A stretch of DNA of 12,727 nt from Paraphysoderma sedebokerense (GCA_025602915.1 JAHLJZ010000041.1:188001-200727), one strand, 5' to 3'; positions 1-8,998 are shown, counted from the stretch's first letter. Notes: generated by a model not told the origin, from the letters alone. A program made the numbers and translations.

Positions 1-2
1 TT

Positions 3-1020
3 GTTGTTCACAGTGCTCGCAGACGAAATCTTTTCTGCTGCTTCTTAATTATTTGCGGAATATATACTCACAATTATGACTGGTTTTTCACTGTCGGGCT
101 TATGATTTGGTGAGCGTCATGTCTATTATCACGCACATCTATTCGTTGATTCTAACTTTAGTATTTTCCCTCTAGTGATTGGGATGCATCCGGCGCTCTG
201 AAGGCGACTAAAAAATGGAAATGGTGGAAAGTTTTCATTCTTGAATTGTTTCTTGTCACTACTGCCTTCACAATTCTGTCATTCTGGCAAATTTCACACG
301 GCTTGAATGACTTCTTCGCGGAATTCACTATCAAGAATGGCGCCCTACATAAGTTCGATCCGGAACATCTATTTACGGTTCGTTCAGATTATTCTGCGCA
401 GCCTTCGGATTTTGTCTATAACATAAAACCTTTCTTCAGATGTTTCCCGGTTGGTTTATTCCTGCCGTGTGTGTTCTTCTGTGGATCGAGATCAGTCCCG
501 TGACTCAGTGGTTTATCAGTTCAAAGATATTTAGAATATTTGGAAAAGTAAGGAGATATTGCTTCTGCCGTGTAACATAGTCATACTAACACATTTTCTA
601 TAGGTGTCATTCGGATTCTACTTACTCCATATGGTTCGTTTCATGTTCGATTGAGTTAACGTTTTACTTTTTAACGTGAGTCCATTTCTTTAGACATTGA
701 TCTATAGCGTAATGCCACGACTAGTTCTCTCTCTGAAAGATCAATATTCATACTGGAATGTGATAATAATTTCGTATATTACTATTCTTATTATGAACTA
801 TTGTCTTTCATATATATTTTTCCATACTATCGAAGAGTGGTCTGGCAAAATTGCTCGGCGTACATGGGATTTCCTCTTCATATCTGGCAAAACCGAAATC
901 TCTTACCTCCCGATCAAGCTCGTTAAAACGTTAAAGAGCGTCGTTCTTAGCATGCCGACGACAATTTCAGGCTACGTCTCCGAGAAAATTAAAGGTTTTC
1001 GCAAACCGTTTCAAAAGTCA
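3..1020 (+). CDS. Acyltransferase_3 family membrane O-acyltransferase, C-terminal part (5' partial; fused to the downstream GT2)
   Basis: Members of this family are multi-pass membrane enzymes that O-acylate sugars or other substrates. Exons fit as <3-109, 176-377, 440-547, 604-633 and 694 onward, all with GT..AG introns and matching phases. Visible features are a CDWDASGAL stretch, a helix KVFILELFLVTTAFTILSFW, a helix WFIPAVCVLLWIEI, the motif FGKVSFGFYLLHM typical of the family's C-terminal part, and a last helix YITILIMNYCLSYIFFHTIE ending in the usual basic segment. The catalytic N-terminal half (His-bearing loops) lies outside the window. The 30-nt exon 604-633 encodes only VSFGFYLLHM. 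The reading frame runs on without a stop through a basic, then acidic linker (about 900-1130) into the glycosyltransferase, so this is probably one fused protein. The family call is firm; substrate is unknown, presumably a glycan given the neighbours. Confidence 0.72.
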
Positions 1021-1131
1021 GAAGGAACGCCTATCAGACCACCGCATGACCACGACTTGGTTGAGGACATCGATCCGTCTGATCTTCATTCCACTTATTG
1101 GGAAACGGACTTGCATCATGATCGTGTTGCG

Positions 1132-2744
1132 ATGAGAACTGCATTTGTGCTTCGAATGAATTCATTCTTGGCACCTTTCCATTTTATCGGTATTCTCGGT
1201 CTCGGCATAATGTGGTTTATGCTTAACCCAGTGGGTCCTTGGGATGGACAAAAAGTATTGAGCTTCGCGAGTCTTTGGCGGAGCATGTATGTATTCAGCA
1301 CTTTTTGATCAACAGTTTCAGCCAATGCGCTAACACGGCCGGATATAGCTGGCTTCTGTCCCTCCCCTACGGTCATCATTACATTAGTTGGGTTTTCAGT
1401 ACCACGGATTGCTTATAAAAAAGAAGAAATGGATAAAAATCCCGTTCAAAGGGACCTCAATCGAAATTTCTACATTGTTATTGTCACCAAAGGTTGCAAC
1501 CATGATGCCGTCCGAAGACGATACAGTAGCATGTTACCGCTTGAAAAGTTACATCCAGTGGTAAAAGTAGTAGTGTTAACTAATGAACCTTTTTCTTATC
1601 CTGATTTAAACAATGTGGTGTGCCCAAGCAATTACCAAAGTGACAAAGGGATCGCTAAGGTGAGTTTGGTTTCCAAAGTGCAGACCAAATGTTTTTTTCA
1701 ACTAGATTTCTGAATTAATTTCTCGAAGCACAAAGCCCGCGCTGAGTACTTCCGACAGCATGCCCAGATCCTTCACATGGACGAAGAATCGACTATCGAC
1801 GCGGAAAGTTTGCGCCGTTGTTTCGATTTTAACCGATACGAAAAACACCATTTTGGTCAAGGGGTTATCCTTTATAATGCTTACAATTATTGGTCTAATT
1901 GGTTCTTCACTGTCGCCGATGCCATTCGAGTGGGAGATGACTTGGCTCGGTTCAATCTTCAGTATACAATTTTTCAACGTCCAGTGTTTGGTGCCCATGG
2001 TTCATTCCTTATGACCAACGGTCACCTGGAAAATTTGGTTACATGGAATTTTGGAACTCTTGCTGAAGATTTCGAATTATCCCATACATATTTGGGTTCA
2101 CTTGTGGAGCGATTCACGGTATTGTCCGAGAGCAATCACCAATTAGTGTTCGTGACTTCTTAAAGCAACGACGACGATGGTAAAGAATTTAATCATTTCT
2201 ACTGTATTATCTACGTCATAACTGACGGGTCCGCTGCATCTGTCAAGGTACCTTGGTATTCGCGATATTCAGGGGCTCTATCATTTACCTCAAATCGCCA
2301 TTAAATTATGGAGCACCGGTGTATTTTGTTTAATTGCCACTGTTATTAATATTCCGTTTTCTTTTTTGGTCGACGGTAGTGACACCCGCGCATGGTAATG
2401 TTTTTGCTAATTCAGTGAAAAGAAACATTCAAGGCTCACTCGTTACAATATAACCAGGATCGCCGGTGCATCAAGCTTTTGCTTTGGAGTGTTTTACTGG
2501 TTATACTTATGGGGATTGGTATTTCAAGATATTGATTATGGTACTCCATGGTATCGCATGATATTAAGGATTTTCATTGGACTCGTTCTACAACCGTTCT
2601 GTTCACTTTTGGAAGGCGCTGCTGTTGCGTGGACTATGTCCAGGTACGTCTTTGTACATCTTTGACCTTACCACAAGTCATTCCTTAAAATCTAACCCAA
2701 TCCAAAGTGAAAGTATCACTAAATTCGAAGTCATTCAAAAATGA
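1132..2744 (+). CDS. Egghead/BRE-3-like GT2 glycosyltransferase domain, same reading frame as the acyltransferase; two frame breaks
   Basis: Egghead proteins are membrane GT2 enzymes; the animal ones transfer mannose in glycolipid synthesis. The N-terminus has a helix (LAPFHFIGILGLGIMWFML) and a second one after the intron (TVIITLVGFSVPRIAYKK). The catalytic domain follows: FYIVIVTKG, then HMDEES (acidic metal site, 1774-1791), HHFGQGVILYNAYNYW, GSFLMTNG, AEDFE (near 2062-2076) and QRRRW (2166-2180/2248), then membrane helices and a short tail ending EVIQK. Exons: 694-1286, 1349-1659, 1729-2179, 2248-2394, 2458-2643, 2708-2744. The frame is broken twice: one surplus base near 1362-1368 (a CCCC run) and a deficit near 2076-2091, between AEDFE and GFTCG. 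Each break is the simplest reading, because conserved motifs continue directly in the next frame. Either the gene is decaying or the assembly has indels. ATG 1132 is only the first Met of the GT part; there is no stop upstream. Confidence 0.68.
1287..1348 (+). other. Intron in the GT2 N-terminal region
   Basis: Donor GTATGT, branch GCTAAC at 1328-1333 and acceptor ATAG give a 62-nt intron. Splicing yields ...SLWRSI-WLLSLP, but the next conserved stretch (TVIITLVGF) lies one frame over, hence the proposed extra base in the CCCC run at 1364-1367. A rival model keeping the frame needs a poor donor at 1271 (GTCTTT). Confidence 0.5.
2076..2091 (+). other. Apparent frameshift inside the GT2 catalytic core
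   Basis: Upstream of this point the frame starting at 1729 encodes AEDFE. Downstream, the conserved run GFTCG...HGIVREQSP...KQRRRW is in another frame (codons starting at 2094 and 2106). Staying in the first frame ends at a stop at 2161 just before QRRRW. The gap is far too short for an intron, so a base is missing (or a slightly larger non-triplet deletion occurred). Confidence 0.65.
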
Positions 2745-3434
2745 ATTGTAGATTTATGCGTTCTTAATATGAATGTTATTTCCTTTTTATGATGGTAATG
2801 TAATTAGCGCCATCATCATAATATCGTTATCAATGTAGAATTAGCATGCTTAGTGTAGTATCTGAATGATTTTTAAGATATGCGTTTGCTATAAAAAGTG
2901 TTTAACTATATCAGTCCCAATTTACTATCTATTCTACTGGGTTTACTCGTCAAGTTCCTCGCAATCAATCACCTAAGTTGGTGTGAAAAACTGTTGGATC
3001 AAATCAGATGCGATCCACAGAGTTTTATAATGTTAATTTCGAACGAATATCGGATCGAGCTTAACTGCCAAAATAATCAAGACCGGGAATATAAAAATGA
3101 ATAAAAAGAATAAGTATGTCGACACTCGCTGTGGATTCCCCCTTTAAGATGGTAAAATATGTGGGAACCTTTAAAGACAGATATCAATGCTGTGTTGTCT
3201 TACCTAAAACCGCTTTTTACCAAATTTTAAATGAAAATAGCTTAGGTTAGGAGTACTTTCCTTTCTGCACAAAGAGGGTAGGGATTGAAGTTGAAAGGAA
3301 TTCTTACGAGTGATTTATTGAGTAAAAACTCGACTTTATTAGAGGAAACGAGCCGGAAGAAAATAAATAATTAGAAACTCCAGAAAACGCATAATTTGAT
3401 AGAGTAATTATAATCTATATATAATAATAATATT
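2745..3434. other. Convergent intergenic region, no gene seen
   Basis: AT-rich stretch between the 3' ends of the GT2 fusion gene (+) and the chitin-synthase-like gene (-). An open frame at 2898-3104 has no recognisable domain and no splice partners, so I do not call it. A TATAAAA-like string occurs at about 2891, and TTAGGTTAGG at 3242-3251. Confidence 0.6.
3335..3340 (-). terminator. Polyadenylation-like AATAAA downstream of the chitin-synthase-like gene
   Basis: AATAAA on the - strand about 95 nt past the stop at 3435. Position and orientation fit a 3'-end signal; fungal poly(A) signals are loose, so this is tentative. Confidence 0.3.
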
Positions 3435-5232
3435 CTACAAAAACTCCATTTCTGCATTCTTATCTTCCTCTTCCTCCTCAATTTGCCTTGTCAATCCCCA
3501 TCGCATATCGTCCATATTCCAGATTGCATATAAAGCAACTGCCAACTGAAGAAGAGATGAGCACACAAAGTGAAGTATTACACCATATAAAAGGGTGAAA
3601 GCCTCATAGAACGTCTTGGGGTAGAACAAAATCACATATATCTTAAAAAGCCCGAGGATCCCCATGATAGAAGCAACCCATATCCATGCATATTGATCTA
3701 CAAACAGGTACATGAAGAGCCGAATGTTGACAAAAAGAATAAAAGGTGAGATGTAGGATGATAGAATCTGGGAAAACGCAATAATCCGAATGGGTAGTCT
3801 GACATTTGGGGCGAGGAGATCTCGGATATTATTTGCTTGTGCAGACAGAAACCAACGGCGCCGTTGTGAAAAAAAGACGGACATGTTATCAGGAACAGCT
3901 GTATAGACGATACAACTACTATCAATCAGCGTCCGGTATCCTGGATTCTTGTACAAGAGAAGACATGTCCAGCGCCGGTCTTCGCCCAGTAAGGCACGAA
4001 CGAGGTGATATGCTGTTTTCTTCTCTCCAGAGAAGTCACTGAACTTTTTCAACGGATCCTTCGTCAAATTGGGGTCCGTGGTCAATATCTGGCCCGCTCC
4101 AGGAAGACAAGTGACTTGACCAAAGAGGCCCTGGCACTCCCGTGTGAGTAATTGTCCATAGATGTACTCGAAGAATTGATACGCGATGAGTGGATTCCAA
4201 CCCCGTTGAACACTGAGATCAGGCTGAACTACACTACTCACACCTAAAACGTCGGTTTCGGTCGACATACGTTCAACAAAGGTGGAAATCACATTTTCAG
4301 CGAAAACCGAATCGGCGTCCGTTCCCACGACATAATCAATATGGTTTACCCCACTTCGACTTAGCGCATCCTCGAACCACGAGGACAAAACATTCGCTTC
4401 GTACAGTTTCTCAAGGCGAAGGTTGTAGTTCTGAATAAGTGATCGTATGAGGATGAGACTGTCTTTTTTCCCTTGGTTTTGTGACTTCATCAGGACGACG
4501 TAAGGGATACTTTGATAGATTCCGTGGACTACTCTAATGGACATTGAAAGACCTTTCCAGCTGACGTAGTCGTATGTTTGAATTAAATTATCATCAAATC
4601 CCAGGAGTTCTTGCACTAACTTGCTTGTAGGTACAGCGTTGCCCTTTCCTATCAATACGGTGTTAGATTATTGTCCCAAGGCAGTGATTACAAGACCGAA
4701 GGGTACACTTTGAAGTCTGAACGTACCTACTACTTCACCATCAACGACGATCCCAAGGACAACGCGACATGGAAACGTCTTCTTTTGATTGACGACCGAG
4801 TCGACGGTTCTTTGGATTTCAGTTTTAGTCTCGGTATAACAGGGGATAACCATTAACACATGGCGTTCTGAGCCCTTCTCCTCATTTAATTCAGGAGTAC
4901 GTCTTGTACTGGCGGTGAAGCAACCTTCGAGAGACTTTCTCCCATAATCCAGAAATAAGGCAATGATTGAGAAGGTTCGAACAGCGGTTGTGAATGAGAG
5001 AATGAACAAGTAGTAGAATATAGGAGTGAACAAGGCAGCTGTTATGAGACCACCGTTCAAGACAACGAAGGTTAAATAGATGAAAAGCTTTGCTTTAGTG
5101 AACGTTGTAATCTCCATCATTGTGAAATGATAGCTTGCTTCCTTTTGCTGTAGTCTTTATAAGAAAAACAAAAAAAGAATAAAAAAAAAATGGTGGAAAT
5201 CCTCCCTTCCGCGAACTTACAGTACGGGGCAT
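3435..5232 (-). CDS. Chitin-synthase-like processive family 2 glycosyltransferase
   Basis: A membrane enzyme predicted to polymerise UDP-GlcNAc or a related UDP-aminosugar and extrude the chain. Exons (- strand): 5232-5221 (MPRT), 5147-4727, 4648-3435. All phases agree, and the junction restores VDGEVV-GKGN. Counting from the Met at 5120 (535 aa): two N-terminal helices (about 9-58), VLMVIPCYTE (about 88-97), KSQNQGKKDS, DAD (242-244), CLPGAGQ (312-318), GEDR (353-356) and QRRRW (393-397). Three or more C-terminal membrane segments and an acidic tail (IEEEEEDKNAE) follow. DxD, EDR and QRRRW match chitin synthases and, more loosely, hyaluronan synthases. It lacks a myosin motor, cytochrome-b5-like region or long N-terminus and is shorter than classical fungal chitin synthases. 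The start is uncertain: ATG 5120, ATG 5232 or ATG 5307 (the same upstream exon, 29 codons) are all in frame after splicing. Confidence 0.85.
4649..4726 (-). other. Intron in the chitin-synthase-like gene
   Basis: Donor GTACGT and acceptor GATAG on the - strand, 78 nt. Removal joins VVDGEVV to GKGNAVPTSK, matching the uninterrupted chitin-synthase motif VDGxxxGxGN. Confidence 0.85.
5148..5220 (-). other. Intron near the 5' end of the chitin-synthase-like gene
   Basis: Strong donor GTAAGT, long pyrimidine-rich interior and acceptor CTACAG, 73 nt. It joins an upstream frame ending MPRT in phase to QKEASYHFT and the Met at 5120. It could also lie in the 5' UTR if translation begins at 5120. Confidence 0.55.
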
Positions 5233-5527
5233 TATGCGTATGTCGCCGTTAACCAATGGTTGGCGCGACTTTGCCCATTTTTCAGTCGGTGCGCATAAGA
5301 AATACATCGATTGTTACCGCACAACGGGTAATACTTAGAGCACGTTGTTCTGTTACCAACACATCATTTCTATTGTGATCAATGTTCGCAGAAAATGCAT
5401 TTACAGAGGTAGATACAATGATCTTATTTGGACTGTTTCAGCATTTTTTATCCGTCTTATATGGCAAGATCAAGAGATATACATATACAAAGCGGTAATC
5501 GACTAGCCCGCGCCATCGTATAAATAC

Positions 5528-5533
5528 TTTATT
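5528..5533 (-). terminator. Polyadenylation-like AATAAA downstream of the CE4 gene
   Basis: AATAAA on the - strand, 38 nt past the stop at 5571, a usual distance for a 3'-end signal. The remaining gap to the next gene (about 5308-5527) must hold the promoter of the chitin-synthase-like gene. Confidence 0.35.
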
Positions 5534-5570
5534 TGACGATGAGCTTAAATAATTGAATACATATATAAGC

Positions 5571-6691
5571 CTACTTCTTGGGAAAGATACATCTAGACAT
5601 GCGTATAACAAAGAGCAAACAGGTAGCTCCTCCCAATGCAGCAATGACGGCAATCAACGCGCTATCAATTCCAATCTTGTGTGGAAGGCTCCCGCTATCC
5701 ACAGCTAATTCTTCAGGGGTGACATCCTTGAACCGTTTAGATATGTAAGCGCCCTCTCTATCTCCTAAGCAATCAGACACTGTCATAAACTGGAGTGACG
5801 GTCTCACATTCCTTATATAGGCTATTAAGTCTGGCAGAAGCTCTGCCGTTTCTTTTAAAGTATCGTGATGAAGTGTTATAAATGATTGTCCATCCACCAT
5901 TTGTTCTAGGATTTTGTAATGATTCAAAGCAACCTCTCGGCGCTTCGTGTCTTCTGTGACTGCATCTGCCGACGAAAGATTCCAATTGACGACAGTGTAA
6001 CCAAATTCATTAGCACTAATTTCCTGTACCAGTTCATTAGTTAGGCCGAACGGATTGCGATGATACCTAAAGCATGGAATCGGAATATCAATTAATTTGA
6101 AATCCCACGTTAAAATTCCTACTCTTTCCTATTCATAACCACAGAAACAAACCTGGGGGCTTTCCCAATAATCGTGCCTACAACTCTTTCTGCTTCCATT
6201 AGCTCGGCTCTGACATCTTCAGCACTTAAAGCGGTCATATTCCTATGGTTTTCGGTATGTAATGCTTCATACTAAGTCAGTATTCTCGATTTTCAATCTC
6301 AGGTAAATGCACCAAATGAACTGACCGATTTGATGACCGTCGTCATAAGCCTGCTTTAATATCGGTGCTGTTTCTATTGTAACTCTTCGGCCCACAACAA
6401 AGAAGGTCGCCTTTATGTTATTCGTCTTCAAAATCTGCAATACGGCGGGTGTATTAATGTGAGGTCCGTCATCAAAGGTTAACGCAATAGAGTTGGGGAT
6501 TCTACAACTCTGAATCTGCCCGAACTATCATCGATTCTAGTCAGTCTAATATTTATGCTGGTGGAGTAGAAATCAATGGTACAAACCTTATCTTTCCGAA
6601 CATTCGTTCCATCCCATGGCAAGCCACTAACGCAAGACGAGATAGTAGCCAACACAAGAAGAATTAATAAAGATAAGGCATCCTTCTCCAT
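5571..6691 (-). CDS. CE4 polysaccharide (chitin-like) deacetylase, membrane anchored
   Basis: Metal-dependent removal of N-acetyl groups from a GlcNAc-type polymer at the cell surface. Exons (- strand): 6691-6587, 6515-6326, 6264-6153, 6066-5571; 300 aa with all phases consistent. N-terminal signal peptide (LSLLILLVLATISSCVSG). CE4 motifs: TFDDGPH (48-54), HTENH (101-105, the His-x3-His metal site), RYHRNPFG (136-143; canonical has PY), WNLSSAD (164-170; usual first Asp replaced by Ser) and ITLHHD (199-204). A helix near 268-290 followed by a short basic tail (RMSRCIFPKK) suggests a type I anchor, not GPI. The family's metal-binding residues are present, so activity is plausible. It is transcribed divergently from the dehydrogenase and in tandem with the chitin-synthase-like gene, whose product is its likely substrate. 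Chitin and a modified aminosugar polymer cannot be told apart as substrate. Confidence 0.88.
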
Positions 6692-7552
6692 GACGTCCAA
6701 GACTTTGAGTTTTCGATGATATGTAATTAACTTTCAAGGATTCGTATAGAGTCACAAGTTCCCACTAATCCGATAAGGAAATATTGCTGACAATTTAGAA
6801 CATTGTCAAATAAATCCCGTGGTCTTTGAGACAGAAATGACGACAGTTGCAAAATAATTCTACCCTCTTACAGTGAGACGAAAGGAGATAGCAGGGATAG
6901 GACAATACGTTAATATTCTGTCCATAATGTATTTTGTTACATCTTCCCCTGTCAATATGCCCGGTAAAAAAAAAAAAAATAAGAAAAATTAGAAATGCCA
7001 ATGTGAATACCCCGTTGCCGGTTTATTGATGTACCATGTGAAAAGCAATCGCTAGTGTTGTGCGGCGAAACGATTCAACAATCCGGGAGAGACGCTCTAA
7101 CAGGGGGTGCCAAATTAATATCTATGCTTGTCCAGCAAAGCACCACAGCGGTATCACGGCCATGCACCGGCACCCTGTGGCCGGTTTGAGGTGAATAGAG
7201 TCTTTTTTGATTGCTGTGACACGTCCCATTCAAATTCGGTCTCACTCTCCGTGTCAGGGTGATGTACATAATACTGAAGCATTATACATGAATTATCAGA
7301 CGCATCGTGCCCCAATATATAAGGGAACGACAACGCAAAAAAAAAAAAAAAATCGGAGAAAAAATCTGAGATCCTAACAACGCAGAGTAACACAACGGTT
7401 GATATCCCTATCGGTTGTAAATTTAAAATTATTTTAATCTCGCGCTATACCTAAGTGAAATTTACTGAAGGTAATGTTTTTTTGTCAACATGAATTTTCC
7501 TAAAACTCAAATAATCACTCATCTGCTGAATTTTATGCTATCATATTCATAG
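6692..7552. promoter_or_regulatory. Divergent promoter region between deacetylase and dehydrogenase genes
   Basis: An 861-bp gene-free stretch flanked by two start codons pointing outwards, so it should hold both promoters. It contains two long A runs (about 6966-6978 and 7339-7352), CCAAT at 7312-7316 overlapping TATATAA at 7316-7322, and a CGG-N10-CCG site. A donor-like GTAATG at 7471 and an AG directly before ATG 7553 allow an 82-nt 5' UTR intron (7471-7552) in the dehydrogenase transcript. Open frames at 6795-7001 and 7154-7393 look like chance. Confidence 0.55.
7168..7183. promoter_or_regulatory. CGG-N10-CCG inverted site (possible Zn2Cys6 regulator target)
   Basis: CGG at 7168-7170 and CCG at 7181-7183 are separated by 10 bases, within a 6-bp inverted repeat ACCGGC/GCCGGT. 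Inverted CGG triplets with fixed spacing are typical targets of fungal binuclear zinc-cluster factors (Gal4 uses N11, Put3 N10). One copy only, so it could be chance. Confidence 0.25.
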
Positions 7553-8998
7553 ATGCCAGATCTTAGTCCTGACGTTGTCTGTATCATTGGCGTGGGATAT
7601 GTCGGAGAACAACTACTGCAAACGTTTTCGCGGTCTTACCCCGTTATCGGATACGACATATCAGAAACTCGCCTGGAATATTTGCGCAAAACATACAGTT
7701 CTCTGAGTAATGTTATCCTTACCAACAATCCCGATCAAGTCACGAATGCAACTGTGTACCTTGTCTCTGTGCCGACCCCTTTGACCGAAGATATGCGTGA
7801 CATTGAAACCACCTATCTTGAGTCCGCATTGGATGTCGTTGAGAAGTACGCCCAAACCGGTAATACAGTTGTGGTAGAAAGCTCTGTCGCAGTCGGAATG
7901 ACCCGTGAATTTTTCGGGCATCTGGCTGAAATGGGCATCTTTGTTGGCTTTAGTCCTGAAAGAGGTGCGGTTTAGTTCTGTTCTATATGGAAGGTAGTGT
8001 CGATTGCAATCACTGACCTTACTCTTTAGTTGATCCAGGAAGAATCAAACCGAATCCATGGGAAATTCCGAAAATTATTTCAGGTATTGATGAACAGTCT
8101 AAGGCCAATATCTTTTCTTTGTATTCTCGAGTATTCGACAAACTAGTAGCTGTAAAGTCTCTGGAAACGGCAGAAATGACAAAACTCTTTGAGAATTGTT
8201 TCAGAATGGTAAATATGAGACTTTCACTCGTAATAAGTATTTCAGCGCATTAACTTGTCTAAAAAGGTCAATATTGCGTATGTAAACGAAATGGCGGATG
8301 CTTGTGCGCAACACGGCGTAGATGCCACTGAAGTAGTCAACGCTGCTTCCACAAAACCGTTTGGTACGCATTCAAACTGTTCCAAATCTATTACTCTAAT
8401 GATTTTAACATTATTTTTCTCTTTCCTTTTTTGCTTTATTTTTCTCCACCCGCAAGGTTATATGCCATTCTATCATAGCGCTGGTGTCGGAGGCCACTGT
8501 ATCCCTGTCAACCCTTACTATCTCTTCCTTAACAATCGAATGCCGCTTCTAGAATTTGCAACCAAGCAAACAAAACTTCGGCCGATGCTACTTGGGCGTA
8601 AATTGATAGAGTCCTACCCATCAGCAAATCGAATCTGCATCGTCGGTATGGGCTTTAAGCCTGGCCAGTCCTTGATGGACCATTCACCCTCCATAACGAT
8701 TGCTTCAGTTTTGCAGCAAGCAAATAAAAACGTCTCCTATTACGATCCTTTAGTGAAGGAATCTCAACTAAAATGGTTAACGAAACTGCCAGACTCGGAA
8801 TGGAATGAATCTTCTCTCAGAAATCAATTCGATCTCATCATTGTAATGATATTGCAGAAAAATGTCGACTTTTCAGTCCTCGCAAGTGTGAATGATTTCA
8901 TACCTGTAGAAATTTTGTGTTCGGGGTTTCAGAAGGCTCTCGAGAATGGTCTTAAGCAGAACGCGGAAAAGAAAATAAGTACTTACGCTTTTCAATAA
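7553..8998 (+). CDS. UDP-N-acetylhexosamine 6-dehydrogenase-like nucleotide-sugar dehydrogenase (WecC/WbpA/TviB type)
   Basis: Predicted NAD-dependent oxidation of C6 of a UDP-HexNAc to a UDP-HexNAc-uronic acid in the cytosol. Exons: 7553-7964, 8030-8208, 8267-8363, 8457-8998; 409 aa with consistent phases. Rossmann GVGYVG (13-18), SVPTP (72-76), SPER (134-137), a conserved helix with K189 and N193 (KLFENCFRMVNIAYVNE), GGHCIPVNPYYL with catalytic C244, and a C-terminal GMGFKPGQS (293-301). GGHCIP distinguishes it from UDP-glucose dehydrogenases (GGxCxxKD). Two oddities: Asn248 stands where many family members have Asp, and the usual DDLRESP is replaced by SLMDHSP. Length equals bacterial homologues. 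The enzyme type is far better known from bacterial capsule and antigen loci, so old horizontal transfer is possible, though four spliced exons show it is domesticated. Exact substrate (GlcNAc, GalNAc or ManNAc form) is not decidable. Confidence 0.87.
8364..8456 (+). other. Third intron of the dehydrogenase gene, open in frame
   Basis: Donor GTACGC and acceptor CGCAAG after a T-rich tract. Removal joins STKPF to GYMPFYHSAGVGGHC. The intron is 93 nt, a multiple of three, with no in-frame stop, so a retained copy would add 31 mostly hydrophobic residues 13 positions before the GGHC motif. Confidence 0.8.

Noticed and set aside
1271-1348. Alternative intron with donor at 1271 that would avoid the first frameshift
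   Set aside because: Donor GTCTTT is weak and it removes well-fitting residues (LWRS); the GTATGT donor at 1287 is far better. Not fully excluded.
1116-1379. Antisense open frame opposite the GT2 N-terminus
   Set aside because: Shadow of coding exons and an intron on the + strand; no domain.
2076-2091. Programmed ribosomal frameshift in the GT2
   Set aside because: No slippery heptamer or downstream structure is evident, and a second break of opposite sign occurs upstream; decay or sequence error is simpler.
2898-3104. 68-codon frame in the convergent intergenic gap, with a TATA-like string before it
   Set aside because: No recognisable family, no splice partners, AT-rich composition; expected by chance.
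7553-8998. UDP-glucose 6-dehydrogenase, which with a GT2 would suggest a hyaluronan locus
   Set aside because: The Cys loop is GGHCIPVNPYYL, typical of UDP-HexNAc dehydrogenases, not the GGxCxxKD of UDP-glucose enzymes.
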